Shown piece after piece: positions 8,528-17,307 of a stretch of 64,000 nt of DNA. Source of the DNA: Curtobacterium sp. TC1 (lineage in GTDB: Bacteria > Actinomycetota > Actinomycetes > Actinomycetales > Microbacteriaceae). Made by a program: the position numbers and the translations under genes. Under the pieces are notes generated by a model. That model was not told the DNA's origin, made no database searches, and saw nothing but the letters and a program-made list of their open reading frames with translations. Location of the stretch: assembly GCF_019844075.1 (NCBI RefSeq), contig NZ_CP081964.1:992001-1056000 (forward strand), written 5' to 3'. Position 1 is the stretch's first letter. The number at the start of each line of letters is the position of its first letter.

Positions 8528-9109
8528 ATGGACACCGGACTCGTCACGACGCTGATCGTCGTCGGAGTGGTGGTGGTGATCCTGGTCATCATCGGGATCT
8601 ACCTCTGGGTGACGTACAACTCCCTCGTCACGCTCAAGGTGCGGGTGGACGAGGCCTGGAGCGACATCTCGGTGCAGCTGAAGCGGCGTGCCGACCTCAT
8701 CCCGACCATCGTCGACACGGTCAAGGGGTACGCCACCCACGAGAAGGCCGTCTTCGACGACGTCACCAAGGCGCGCTCGGAGACCCTCACGGCCGGAGAC
8801 GCCGGGACGGCCTCCGCGGCCGAGGGGCACATGCAGAAGGCGCTGAAGAGCGTGTTCGCCGTTGCCGAAGGGTACCCGCAGCTGCAGTCGAGCCAGAACT
8901 TCCTGCAGCTGCAGACCGAGCTCGTCGACACCGAGGACAAGATCCAGTCCGCCCGGCGCTTCTACAACGGCGGCGTGCGCGAGCTGAACACGAAGATCCG
9001 GGTCTTCCCGAACTCCACGTTCGCCAAGCGACGGGGCTTCGCCGAGGCGACGTTCTTCGAGACGGCCGAGCCGGCAGCGATCGCCGAGCCGCCGCGCGTC
9101 CAGTTCTGA
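8528..9109 (+). CDS. lemA: LemA family protein
   Basis: 193 residues. One N-terminal membrane helix (about 7-28) precedes the LemA helical domain with YNSLVTLKVRVDEAWSDI, LKRRADLIP and the FYNGGVRELN motif. LemA proteins are inner-membrane helical bundles, commonly encoded beside M48 proteases as here. ATG 8528 follows GAGAAGGAGC. The next gene begins 19 nt after the stop, so the two are probably co-transcribed. The exact role of LemA is not settled. Confidence 0.92.
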   Translation: MDTGLVTTLIVVGVVVVILVIIGIYLWVTYNSLVTLKVRVDEAWSDISVQLKRRADLIPTIVDTVKGYATHEKAVFDDVTKARSETLTAGDAGTASAAEGHMQKALKSVFAVAEGYPQLQSSQNFLQLQTELVDTEDKIQSARRFYNGGVRELNTKIRVFPNSTFAKRRGFAEATFFETAEPAAIAEPPRVQF

Positions 9110-9128
9110 CCCCAGTCCCGCAGCTGCC

Positions 9129-10031
9129 GTGTACAGCGCCATCGCGCGGAACAAGCGCAACACCGTCGTCATCGTCCTGGTCTTCCTGCTGATCATCGGC
9201 GCGCTCGGGTTCCTGGGCGGCTACCTGGCCGGGAACGTCTCGATCGGTGTCATCGCGCTCGCGGTCGCCCTGGGCTACGCGGTGCTGCAGTACTTCTTCG
9301 CCGCTCGGCAGGCGACCGCCATCGCCGGCGGCATCGAGATCGACCGCACATCCGAACCGCGGCTCTGGCGGACGGTCGAGAACCTGGCGATCTCGACCGG
9401 CATGCCGATGCCCCGGGTCTACGTCATCCAGGACCCGTCGCCGAACGCCTTCGCCACCGGGCGCGATCCCGAGCACGCCGTCGTGGCCGCGACGACCGGG
9501 CTGCTGCAGATCATGGACGACCAGGAGCTCCAGGGCGTGATGGCCCACGAACTCGGGCACGTCCGGAACTACGACATCCGGGTCTCGACGATGGTGTTCG
9601 GGCTGGTGGTGGCCGTCGGTCTGATCGCCGACGTGCTCCTGCGCATCTCGATCTTCAGCGGCCTGTCCGGCGGCCGGAACCGCAACTCCGACAACGGCGG
9701 CGGCGCGAACCCCGTGCTGCTCATCGCCGGCATCGTGGCCGTCGTCGTCGCGCCGATCGCCGCAGCGGGTGTGCAGGCCGCCGTGTCCCGGCAGCGCGAG
9801 TACCTCGCCGACGCCACCGGTGCGATGACGACCCGCCATCCCGAAGGACTCGCACGGGCGCTCGAGAAGCTCGGCGCGTACGGTCGCCCGATGCAGACGC
9901 AGAACTCGTCGATGGCCCACCTGTGGATCGCCGACCCGATGCGCCCCGGTGTGATGGACCGGCTGTTCTCCACACACCCGCCGCTGCCGGACCGCATCGC
10001 GCGGTTGCGGGCCAACGCCGACCGCTTCTGA
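9129..10031 (+). CDS. M48 family membrane zinc metalloprotease (HtpX-like)
   Basis: 300 residues with two N-terminal membrane helices (about 15-60). The zinc motif HELGH lies in GVMAHELGHVRN (about 141), the downstream glutamate ligand is in REYLADA, and a second hydrophobic pair lies between them. M48 enzymes degrade misfolded membrane proteins. It begins with GTG 9129 and pairs with lemA upstream, an association seen in many bacteria. Confidence 0.88.
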   Translation: MYSAIARNKRNTVVIVLVFLLIIGALGFLGGYLAGNVSIGVIALAVALGYAVLQYFFAARQATAIAGGIEIDRTSEPRLWRTVENLAISTGMPMPRVYVIQDPSPNAFATGRDPEHAVVAATTGLLQIMDDQELQGVMAHELGHVRNYDIRVSTMVFGLVVAVGLIADVLLRISIFSGLSGGRNRNSDNGGGANPVLLIAGIVAVVVAPIAAAGVQAAVSRQREYLADATGAMTTRHPEGLARALEKLGAYGRPMQTQNSSMAHLWIADPMRPGVMDRLFSTHPPLPDRIARLRANADRF

Positions 10032-10037
10032 CGCCGG

Positions 10038-11309
10038 TCAGGCCTCCGCTGCGTCGAGCTGCTCGGCGGGTTCCGGAGGATCGGCGTCGTCCACGGCCTC
10101 GTGGGGGACCAGCGGGAGCCCGAGTGCACCGGCGACGGCCGCCGCGGCCGTGCCCCGATCGGTGACCTCGACGGCGTCGAGTCCCTGCCACGCGGCGGTG
10201 CGTCGGAGCGTCTCGGCCAGCCGCTCGGCATCGAGGTGCTCGCCGGGCTCCTGCCACGCGGTCCGGACCCGGAGCACGCCCCGCTGCCGGTCGCTCTTCA
10301 GGTCGATCCGGCCGACGAGCCGGTCGTCCTGCAGCACGGGGAGCACGTAGTACCCGAAGACCCGCTTCGGCGCCGGTGTGTAGATCTCGATCCGGTAGTG
10401 GAACCCGTACATGCGCTCCGCCCGGCGGCGGAACCACACGACCGGGTCGAACGGGCTGAGCACGGCGTCGGCGGTGAGCTGTCGGGGCACCCGGGCGTCG
10501 GGGTGGAGCCAGGCCCGCTCGCCCCAGCCCTCGACCCGCACGGGCAGGAGCTCGCCGGCGGCCGTCAGCTCCGCGATGGCGGCCGCGGTGTCGTCCGACC
10601 GCAGCCTGTAGTAGTCGGCGATGTCCGCCCGGGTGCCGACACCGAGGGCGCGGGTGGCGTGCCGGACGAGTTCGAGCACGGCGGCGGCGCGCGGCGGGGC
10701 CGTCTCGAGGAAGCCGGCCGGCAGGACCTGCTCGGGCAGGGCGTACACGCGCTCGAAGCCCGACCGCCCGGCGCTCACGGCCTCGCCCCAGCGGAACATC
10801 TGCTCGAGCCCGGTCTTCACGTCGCTCCAGCCCCACCACGGACCACGGCGCACGTTCGACTCGTGCTCGACCGCGCTGGCACGCATCGGCCCCTCGGCAC
10901 GCAGCAGCGCGTGCAGCTCGCGTCGGACCGCGGCGGTGCGGGTGACGCCGTCGATCCGGGTCGGGCCGGCGTCGCGCTGCCGCAGGGCGTCCATCCGCCA
11001 GCGGAACAGCCGCAGGTCGTCGCGTGGGATGAGGGCGGCCTCGTGCGCCCAGTACTCGGTGTACGGGCCGGACCGTCCGAGGGTCAGCCGGTCGAGCGTG
11101 GACCGGTCGTACGGCCCGAGGCGTGCGAAGAGCGGCAGGTAGTGGCTGCGTTCGAACACGTTCACGGAGTCGATCTGCAGCAGCCCGAGGCGGGCGAAGG
11201 CGGCGTTCACCGCGCGTGTCGAGACGTCCAGCGCCGGCGGCCGACCGAACCCCTGCGCGGCGAGGGCGACGCGGCGGGCTTCGGCATCGGAGAGCGAGGA
11301 CCTGACCAT
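10038..11309 (-). CDS. Winged-helix DNA glycosylase, AlkX/YcaQ type (HTH_42 family)
   Basis: 423 residues of the AlkZ/YcaQ family (PF06224-like). These proteins unhook interstrand DNA crosslinks or remove bulky alkylated bases. The catalytic Q-x-D signature appears as LLQIDSVNVFERSHYL near residue 50; Q-x-D is typical of the YcaQ/AlkX branch, whereas AlkZ has Q-x-Q. Other family marks are YTEYWAHEA and the FDPVVWFRRR segment. The start is leaderless behind TAGCGT. Confidence 0.82.
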   Translation of the reverse strand: MVRSSLSDAEARRVALAAQGFGRPPALDVSTRAVNAAFARLGLLQIDSVNVFERSHYLPLFARLGPYDRSTLDRLTLGRSGPYTEYWAHEAALIPRDDLRLFRWRMDALRQRDAGPTRIDGVTRTAAVRRELHALLRAEGPMRASAVEHESNVRRGPWWGWSDVKTGLEQMFRWGEAVSAGRSGFERVYALPEQVLPAGFLETAPPRAAAVLELVRHATRALGVGTRADIADYYRLRSDDTAAAIAELTAAGELLPVRVEGWGERAWLHPDARVPRQLTADAVLSPFDPVVWFRRRAERMYGFHYRIEIYTPAPKRVFGYYVLPVLQDDRLVGRIDLKSDRQRGVLRVRTAWQEPGEHLDAERLAETLRRTAAWQGLDAVEVTDRGTAAAAVAGALGLPLVPHEAVDDADPPEPAEQLDAAEA

Positions 11310-11315
11310 GCGCCG

Positions 11316-11321
11316 ACGCTA
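11316..11321 (-). promoter_or_regulatory. -10 hexamer TAGCGT, leaderless start of the glycosylase gene
   Basis: The hexamer ends 6 nt before ATG 11309 on the minus strand. Confidence 0.6.
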
Positions 11322-11389
11322 CCGAACCCCGCCGACAGCACGGCGTCGGAACGTATGCCGTATCTGGAACGCGACGCCGAGCGCATCGC

Positions 11390-11395
11390 TAGGAT
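11390..11395 (+). promoter_or_regulatory. -10 hexamer TAGGAT, leaderless start of the AI-2E family gene
   Basis: The hexamer ends 6 nt before ATG 11402; no ribosome binding site can fit. Confidence 0.65.
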
Positions 11396-11401
11396 CGGCC
11401 C

Positions 11402-12652
11402 ATGGCCTGGGGCAAGAAGACACCGCACACCGATCCCGTCGTCGTCGATGACGCGGTGCCACCCGGCATGCGGATCGCCGGTGCGTGGTCGTGGCGCATC
11501 CTCGTCGTGGTGGGTGTCGTCGCGGTGGTCATCTACCTGGTGACCCTCTTCAGCGAGATCCTCATCCCGTTCCTCATCGGCATCGTGGTCGCCGCGCTCC
11601 TGGTCCCGCTGTCGAACTGGATGCAGCGCCACCACGTGCCGAAGTGGGTCGCCGTCATCGTCAGCCTGGTCGGTGGGCTCGCCGCCGTCGGGGCGCTCAT
11701 CTGGCTCGTCGTCGACCAGATCGCCGCCGCGTACCCGTCGCTCCGAGACCGCACGCTGTCGCAGTACGACAACATCCGCGACTTCGTGCTCGGGTCCGGA
11801 CTCGGCATCAGCCAGAAGGACCTGAACTCCTACCTCAACCAGGCGACGGACTGGCTGCAGAGCAACTCCGGCTCGATCCTGTCCGGGGTGGCCAGCGCCG
11901 GGTCGTCGCTGACGCACATCCTCACCGGGTTGTTCATCGTCATCTTCACGGTGATCTTCCTGCTCATCGACGGCAAGAACGTCTGGCGCTGGACGGTTCG
12001 ACTCTTCCCGAAGAACGCCCGCAGCGCGATCGACGGCGCGGGTGTCGCGGGGTGGACGACGCTGACGAGCTTCATCCGCGTGCAGATCTTCGTCGCGTTC
12101 GTCGACGCCGTCGGCATCGGCATCGGCGCCGCGATCCTGCAGCTGCCGCTCGTGGTGCCGATCGCCGTGTTCGTCTTCCTCGGGTCGTTCATCCCGGTCG
12201 TCGGGGCGATCGTCACCGGGTTCCTGGCGGTGTTCGTCGCCCTGGTGTTCAACGGCTGGGTGGCCGCGGTCTGGATGCTCGTCGTGATCCTCGTCGTGCA
12301 GCAGGTCGAGGGACACATCCTGCAGCCGCTCGTCATGGGCAGCGCCGTCAAGGTGCACCCGCTCGCCGTCGTCCTCGGGGTCACCGCGGCCTCGGGCCTG
12401 GCGGGCATCGCGGGCGCGTTCTTCGCCGTCCCGCTCATCGCGACCGTGAACTCGATGGTCACGACGATCTCGAGCGGCCGCTGGAAGACGATGGACTCCG
12501 ACCACGTGCGCGAGGCCAAGCAGGAGGCGCACGACGAGAACGTCCGGACCAAGCGCCGGCGCAAGATCCTCAAGCTGCGGGAGCGCCGTGGCGACGTCCC
12601 GAAGCCCGGCACCGACGAGCAGCCGACCGCGGTCAAGGGAACGGCAGGCTGA
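11402..12652 (+). CDS. AI-2E family transporter
   Basis: 416 residues with about eight membrane helices between residues 30 and 355. Family landmarks include the early PFLIGIVVAALLVPLSNWM, the FIPVVGAI motif and the helix reading VQQVEGHILQP, both typical of PF01594. The family contains autoinducer-2 exporters and Na+/H+ antiporters, so the substrate is open. The C-terminal 60 residues are charged and cytoplasmic. Confidence 0.85.
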   Translation: MAWGKKTPHTDPVVVDDAVPPGMRIAGAWSWRILVVVGVVAVVIYLVTLFSEILIPFLIGIVVAALLVPLSNWMQRHHVPKWVAVIVSLVGGLAAVGALIWLVVDQIAAAYPSLRDRTLSQYDNIRDFVLGSGLGISQKDLNSYLNQATDWLQSNSGSILSGVASAGSSLTHILTGLFIVIFTVIFLLIDGKNVWRWTVRLFPKNARSAIDGAGVAGWTTLTSFIRVQIFVAFVDAVGIGIGAAILQLPLVVPIAVFVFLGSFIPVVGAIVTGFLAVFVALVFNGWVAAVWMLVVILVVQQVEGHILQPLVMGSAVKVHPLAVVLGVTAASGLAGIAGAFFAVPLIATVNSMVTTISSGRWKTMDSDHVREAKQEAHDENVRTKRRRKILKLRERRGDVPKPGTDEQPTAVKGTAG

Positions 12653-12714
12653 CGCTGCACGATCCCTCGTGTCACGGGTTCGCCGCAGACGCCCGGAACG
12701 ACGATGATGGGGGA

Positions 12715-13974
12715 GTGACCGACACCAGCGCCTCCCAGCACACGCTCGCCGCGATCCCCACCCTGGCGGACATCGAGACGGCACGGGAGACCATCTCGGG
12801 CGTCGCGCGCGTCACTCCGATGGAGACGTCGCAGTTCCTGGCCGAACTGCTCGGGTCGCCCGTGCACCTGAAGTGCGAGAACCTGCAGCGCACCGGTGCG
12901 TACAAGGTCCGCGGCGCGTACAACCGCCTGTCGACCCTGTCCGCGGAACAGCGCGCCAAGGGCGTCGTCGCCGCCAGCGCCGGCAACCACGCCCAGGGCG
13001 TCGCCCTCGCCGCACGCGAGCTCGGGATCCCGGCGACGATCTTCACCCCGGTCGGCGTCGCGCTGCCGAAGCTGCAGGCCACCCGCCACTACGGAGCCGA
13101 GGTCGTGCTGCGCGGCCACTCGGTGGAGGAAGCCCTGAGCGCCGCCAAGGACTTCGCCGCGCACACGGGAGCGGTCTTCATCCCGCCGTTCGACCACCCG
13201 GCCGTCATCGCCGGACAGGGCACCCTCGGTCTCGAGATCATCGACCAGGTGCCCGACGTCGACACCGTCGTCGTGCCGATCGGCGGTGGCGGTGTGATCT
13301 CCGGCATCGCCCTCGCGGTCAAGGGCATGGCCGAGCGGCTCGGGCGCCCGATCAAGGTCATCGGGGTGCAGGCCGAGAACGCCGCCGCCTACCCGTCGTC
13401 GATCCGCGCCGGCGAACCCGTCACCATCACGACGAAGCCGACCATCTCCGACGGCATCGCGGTCGCCCGTCCCGGTGACCTGAACTTCCCGATCATCCGC
13501 GACCTGGTCGACGACATCGTCGCGGTCTCCGACGACGACACCGCCCGCGCCCTGCTCGTGCTGCTCGAGCGCGCCAAGCTCGTGGTCGAGGCCGCCGGGG
13601 CCGTCGGCGTCGCCGCCATCATGTCGGGAGCCGTCCGCGACACCGGGCGCACCGTCGTGCTGCTGAGCGGCGGCAACATCGACCCGCTCATGATGGAGCG
13701 CGTGATCACCCGCGGTCTGGTCGCCGCGTCACGGTACATCGGCATCCGCATCATGCTGCCGGACCGTCCGGGCCAGCTCGCACGGGTCGCGCAGGTGATC
13801 TCGGACGCCGGTGCGAACGTGGTCGAGGTCCTGCACACCCGCCACGGACAGGGCCTGGTCATCAACGAGGTCGCCCTCGACCTGTCGATCGAGGCCCGCG
13901 GGCCCGAACACGCGCAGGAGGTCATCCAGCGCCTGCACGAGGTCGGCTTCCGCCCGGAGCTCCTCGAGCACTAG
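12715..13974 (+). CDS. ilvA: Threonine ammonia-lyase with one C-terminal ACT domain
   Basis: 419 residues. It deaminates threonine to 2-oxobutanoate using PLP, feeding isoleucine synthesis or threonine breakdown. The PLP lysine lies in RTGAYKVRGAYN (about 63) and the phosphate loop in PIGGGGVISG. The C-terminal 75 residues form one ACT-like domain (RPGQLARVAQ), as in the shorter form of the enzyme. GTG 12715 is the first start; a GGGGGA stretch abuts it, so it may be leaderless behind a weak GATGAT. Confidence 0.9.
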   Translation: MTDTSASQHTLAAIPTLADIETARETISGVARVTPMETSQFLAELLGSPVHLKCENLQRTGAYKVRGAYNRLSTLSAEQRAKGVVAASAGNHAQGVALAARELGIPATIFTPVGVALPKLQATRHYGAEVVLRGHSVEEALSAAKDFAAHTGAVFIPPFDHPAVIAGQGTLGLEIIDQVPDVDTVVVPIGGGGVISGIALAVKGMAERLGRPIKVIGVQAENAAAYPSSIRAGEPVTITTKPTISDGIAVARPGDLNFPIIRDLVDDIVAVSDDDTARALLVLLERAKLVVEAAGAVGVAAIMSGAVRDTGRTVVLLSGGNIDPLMMERVITRGLVAASRYIGIRIMLPDRPGQLARVAQVISDAGANVVEVLHTRHGQGLVINEVALDLSIEARGPEHAQEVIQRLHEVGFRPELLEH

Positions 13975-14051
13975 TCCACGACGATCCGCGAGTCGTTCGA
14001 CGCGTGGACTGTCGGAAATGCGGTGCGCGCCCTGGGCGCGACCGGCGGACA

Positions 14052-14091
14052 GACGGGAGGCCCGTGGCGGTGTCGCCACGGGCCTCCCGTC
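14052..14091. terminator. Palindromic terminator between ilvA and greA
   Basis: An 18-bp perfect stem (14052-14069 with 14074-14091) lies between two convergent genes. It is a full copy of the dispersed GGAGGC/GCCTCC palindrome family. Confidence 0.75.
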
Positions 14092-14106
14092 CGTCTGTGG
14101 TGCTGC

Positions 14107-14595
14107 CTACGGCTCGTAGCGCTCGATCTTGACGACCTCGACCGCGATCTCCTTGCCGTTCGGCGCCGTGTAGGTGGCCTTGTCGCCGGCCTTGAGGCCG
14201 ACGATGGCGGCGCCGACGGGGCTGACCGGGCTGTAGACCGTCAGGTCGGAGCCCTCGGCGACGATCTCGCGGCTGCCGACCAGGAAGGTCGACTCGTCGC
14301 CCGCGATGACGGCGGTGACGACCGTGCCGGGCTCGACCGTGCCGTCGAAGACGGCTTCGCTGACGGTGGCGTGCTTGAGGAGGTTCGTGAGGACGCGGAT
14401 GCGCGCCTCGATCTTGCCCTGCTCGTCCTTGGCGGCGTGGTAGCCGCCGTTCTCCTTGAGGTCGCCCTCTTCGCGAGCGGCCTCGATGCGGCGCGCGATC
14501 TCGGCACGGCCCTCGCCGCTCAGCTCGTCGAGCTCCGCCTGGAGACGGTCGTGCGCCTCCTGGGTCAGCCAGGTGACCTGCGTGTCGTTGCTCAT
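14107..14595 (-). CDS. greA: Transcription elongation factor GreA
   Basis: 162 residues. An N-terminal coiled coil (about 5-80) has the acidic tip motif GDLKENGGYHAAKD, which enters the RNA polymerase secondary channel and triggers cleavage of backtracked RNA. The C-terminal FKBP-like domain contains SPVSPVGAAIVG. Full length for the family. The gene is separated from the upstream DUF4307 gene by an intrinsic terminator. Confidence 0.95.
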   Translation of the reverse strand: MSNDTQVTWLTQEAHDRLQAELDELSGEGRAEIARRIEAAREEGDLKENGGYHAAKDEQGKIEARIRVLTNLLKHATVSEAVFDGTVEPGTVVTAVIAGDESTFLVGSREIVAEGSDLTVYSPVSPVGAAIVGLKAGDKATYTAPNGKEIAVEVVKIERYEP

Positions 14596-14615
14596 CTTCT
14601 GTCCCTTCGACCATG

Positions 14616-14645
14616 AAAAACGAGACCGGCCGAGTGGTCGGTCTC
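14616..14645 (-). terminator. Intrinsic terminator of the DUF4307 gene
   Basis: On the minus strand a 10-bp stem (14645-14636 with 14631-14622, one G-U) is followed by GTTTTTC. This is one of few classic T-tract terminators in the window. Confidence 0.8.
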
Positions 14646-14665
14646 GAGAGGCGAATCAGGTCAGT

Positions 14666-15076
14666 CTAGGGAATCCAGCAGTCGTGGATCAACCCGGTGA
14701 CGCCACGGGTCGTCGTCGTCACCTCAGTGCTGACGCTGCGCGTGCGCTGCTCGGACGGGGCGAGGGTGATCTCCTTCCAGCCCACGATCGAGTAGCTCTT
14801 GTCGAGGACCTGGACGGCGCACTTCGCGCGGACCCCCGGGTCGACGGAGACCTGCGAGTGCACGACCGTGCTGTGCTGGGAGAGGACCTCGTACCCCACG
14901 ACGTCGTCGGTCAGGCCGCGGTCGGACTGGTCCAGACCCGCCCAGATCACCCAGGCGGCGAAGACCACGACGACGGCGATCGCGGCGGTGATCGCGACGG
15001 CCTTGCTGCGGCGCGCGCGGGCCGGGGTGCGGCCGTAGCGGTCGTCGAGGGTGGCGGCGTGGTGCTGTTCGGACAG
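14666..15076 (-). CDS. DUF4307 membrane protein, apparent CTG start
   Basis: 136 residues if translation begins at CTG 15076. The N-terminus carries the DUF4307 signature LDDRYGRTP, one membrane helix (about 24-46) and an outside domain with AKCAVQVL and HDCWIP cysteines. No ATG, GTG or TTG lies in frame before this signature. The first GTG (14968) would delete it and half of the membrane helix. GGGAG at 15084-15088 (minus strand) is 7 nt before the CTG. The gene diverges from mca, the usual actinobacterial context. Function unknown. Confidence 0.75.
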   Translation of the reverse strand: MSEQHHAATLDDRYGRTPARARRSKAVAITAAIAVVVVFAAWVIWAGLDQSDRGLTDDVVGYEVLSQHSTVVHSQVSVDPGVRAKCAVQVLDKSYSIVGWKEITLAPSEQRTRSVSTEVTTTTRGVTGLIHDCWIP

Positions 15077-15179
15077 TTCGGGGCTCCCGGGGTGATTATC
15101 CTGATCCCAGGGTAGTTCACGCGTCGCTGTGCACTTCCCGTCCCCGCTCGCCCACGCTCACCACACGTGAGGAAGTCCT

Positions 15180-16070
15180 GTGCCGTACCGCTTGCTGGCC
15201 GTCCACGCCCACCCCGACGACGAGTCGAGCAAGGGGGCGGCGACCGCTGCGAAGTACGTGGCCGAGGGGCACGAGGTGCTCGTCGTGTCCTGCACGGGCG
15301 GTGAAGCCGGCGACATCCTGAACGACCAGCTCGGCGAGCCGGCGACCAGCCGTGCGCACCGCGACATGGCCGGGTACCGCCGCACCGAGATGGCCGCCGC
15401 GCAGGCGGCCCTCGGCATCGACCACCTGTGGCTCGGCTACCACGACTCCGGTCTGCCCGATGCCGACAAGGGTGAGACCGTCCGACCCGGCACCTTCTCG
15501 ACCGTGCCGCTCGAGTACAGCACCGAGGCGCTCGTCCGGGTCATCCGACGCTTCCGCCCGCACGTGCTCGTCACCTACGACGAGAACGGCGGCTACCCGC
15601 ACCCCGACCACATCCGCACGCACGAGGTGTCCGTCGCCGCCTGGACCGCCGCGGCGGACCCCGCCGCGTACCCCGGCGCCGGCGAACCGTGGTCGATCGC
15701 GAAGCTCTACTACGAGCGCACGATGAACCCGCGACGCTTCAGCACCATCTTCGAGGCGCTGCAGGAGCGCGACCCGGACAGCCCCGCGATCGAACAGCTG
15801 CGCGAGTGGGTCGAGCGGTTCGCCGACCGACCCGACCTCGCCACCACGCACGTCGACGTGCACGAGTACTTCGACCACCGCGACGCCGCGCTCCGTGCCC
15901 ACGCCAGCCAGGTGGCGCCGGACAGCGCGTTCTTCTACTGGCCGAACGACCTCCTGGCCACGGTGTGGCCGACCGAGGACTACCAGCTCGTGGAGGCCCG
16001 CGTGCCGACCGAGCTCCCGGAGACCGACCTGTTCGCCGGGATCCCAGCCGACAAGGAACCGACCCCGTGA
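15180..16070 (+). CDS. mca: Mycothiol S-conjugate amidase
   Basis: 296 residues of the PIG-L/LmbE zinc deacetylase fold. It cleaves mycothiol conjugates to a mercapturic acid and GlcN-Ins, detoxifying electrophiles in actinobacteria. The zinc motif HPDDE is near residue 12 and the second motif reads PHPDH; KGAAT and the TGGEAGD segment are typical of Mca rather than MshB. GTG 15180 follows GAGGAAG. The next gene overlaps by 4 nt. Confidence 0.9.
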   Translation: MPYRLLAVHAHPDDESSKGAATAAKYVAEGHEVLVVSCTGGEAGDILNDQLGEPATSRAHRDMAGYRRTEMAAAQAALGIDHLWLGYHDSGLPDADKGETVRPGTFSTVPLEYSTEALVRVIRRFRPHVLVTYDENGGYPHPDHIRTHEVSVAAWTAAADPAAYPGAGEPWSIAKLYYERTMNPRRFSTIFEALQERDPDSPAIEQLREWVERFADRPDLATTHVDVHEYFDHRDAALRAHASQVAPDSAFFYWPNDLLATVWPTEDYQLVEARVPTELPETDLFAGIPADKEPTP

Positions 16071-16372
16071 GCTCCATCGCGGCGGCACTCGCCGCCACCC
16101 CCAGTCCCAGCCCCAGCGTCGTGCCGGACGTGAACGTCACCCCGGGGGTCGTCGGCTTCATCGCCATCGCCCTCGTCGCCGTCGCGACGATCGTCCTGGT
16201 CGTCGACATGACCCGGCGCATCCGGCGGACGCGCTACCGGTCGGAGATCCGCGAGCGTCTCGAGGCGGAAGCGAACGGCACCGCGGTCGACGGTCCGGCG
16301 ACGGACGAGTCGGAGCGGCGTGCGGCCGAGGACGGCCGAGCCGACGTCGGGGACGACACCGAGCGCGGTTGA
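16067..16372 (+). CDS. Small single-span membrane protein
   Basis: 101 residues, with GTG overlapping the mca stop (GTGA), so the two are translationally coupled. It has one hydrophobic helix (about 27-47) followed by a basic RRIRRTRYR segment and a charged acidic tail. No family recognised. Its tight coupling suggests the same regulation as mca, not a known function. Confidence 0.65.
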   Translation: MSSIAAALAATPSPSPSVVPDVNVTPGVVGFIAIALVAVATIVLVVDMTRRIRRTRYRSEIRERLEAEANGTAVDGPATDESERRAAEDGRADVGDDTERG

Positions 16373-16425
16373 CGCGCACCCACGCGCCTGCCGGAACCGG
16401 GTGTACCTGATCGGATCGGGCGTAC

Positions 16426-16465
16426 CTGGTCGGAATTTCCGGGTGAGTACGCCCGGAACGACCAG
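16426..16465. terminator. Nested inverted repeat between convergent genes
   Basis: CTGGTCG 16426-16432 pairs with CGACCAG 16459-16465, and inside it TCCGGG 16438-16443 pairs with CCCGGA 16452-16457. It lies between two converging genes and could terminate both. Confidence 0.5.
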
Positions 16466-16504
16466 CTATCGCACCCCTTCTGGGAAGGAACGTGCGACGG
16501 ACGG

Positions 16505-17212
16505 TCAGCGCACCGGGTCCAGGGCGACGATGAGCACGCCGACCCACTGCGCGCCGAAGGCCACCACCGTCAGGGCGTGGAACACCTCGTGGAAGCCGAA
16601 CTGGGTGGGGACCGGGTTCGGACGCTTGAAGCCGTAGACCAGCGCCCCGATGATGTAGGCGACGCCACCGGACAGCACGAGCACCGTCATCGGCACGCTC
16701 GCCGCGAAGAACTGCGGCAGCAGCCCGAGCGCCGCGCACCCGAGCACCAGGTAGATCGGCACGTACAGCCACCGTGGCGCGTTGATCCAGAGCACGCGGA
16801 AGGCGATCCCGAGCGCCGCCCCGGACCACATCACCCAGAGCACGACCACCATCAGGGTGTGCGGCAGGGCGCAGATCGCGATCGGCGTGTAGGTGCCGGC
16901 GATGAGCAGCAGGATGTTCGTGTGGTCGATGCGCTTGAGCACCGCCTTGACGGTCGGCCCCCACGGGAACCGGTGGTACGTCGCGGAGACCCCGAACATG
17001 GCCAGCGACGTCGCCATGAACACCGCGCTGCCGACCTTCGCCGCCGTGCTGTCGGCGAGGGCGATGAGGACGATGCCCATCGCGATGGCGAACGGGAACG
17101 CTCCGAGGTGGATCCACCCGCGCCAGGCGGGGCGGGGGTCCTCCGTGGTCGTCGCGGCCTCTTCGGTGAACGGGACGTGGGGGAGGGTGGCGGTCTCGTG
17201 CTCGTCCTGCAT
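16505..17212 (-). CDS. Hemolysin III / PAQR-type membrane protein
   Basis: 235 residues with seven membrane helices. It has the family's SATYHR motif after helix 2, KRIDHTNI before helix 3 and FHEVFH near the last helix; these His, Ser and Asp residues form a metal site in the CREST/PAQR superfamily. Despite the name, haemolysis is not implied; members act in lipid metabolism or membrane homeostasis. ATG 17212 follows TACAGT by 6 nt, a leaderless start, so a 57-nt longer frame was not used. Confidence 0.85.
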   Translation of the reverse strand: MQDEHETATLPHVPFTEEAATTTEDPRPAWRGWIHLGAFPFAIAMGIVLIALADSTAAKVGSAVFMATSLAMFGVSATYHRFPWGPTVKAVLKRIDHTNILLLIAGTYTPIAICALPHTLMVVVLWVMWSGAALGIAFRVLWINAPRWLYVPIYLVLGCAALGLLPQFFAASVPMTVLVLSGGVAYIIGALVYGFKRPNPVPTQFGFHEVFHALTVVAFGAQWVGVLIVALDPVR

Positions 17213-17218
17213 GGTGCG

Positions 17219-17224
17219 ACTGTA
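17219..17224 (-). promoter_or_regulatory. -10 hexamer TACAGT, leaderless start of the hemolysin III-type gene
   Basis: The hexamer ends 6 nt before ATG 17212 on the minus strand. Confidence 0.6.
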
Positions 17225-17295
17225 AGCCCCGCGCCCGAACGGATGCCACGAGTTCCGGGGGAGCCGCACTCGGGACGCTCCGACCGACGGTGCAC

Positions 17296-17301
17296 TACGC
17301 T
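17296..17301 (+). promoter_or_regulatory. -10 hexamer TACGCT, leaderless start of uppS
   Basis: The hexamer ends 6 nt before GTG 17308. Confidence 0.6.
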
Positions 17302-17307
17302 CGGTGC

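Noticed and set aside
8309..9196. N-terminal extension of the Ig-like protein frame
   Set aside because: It runs antisense to lemA; the signal peptide begins just after ATG 8308.
16505..17212. A true haemolysin
   Set aside because: The family name is historical; the sequence is a seven-helix PAQR-type membrane protein.
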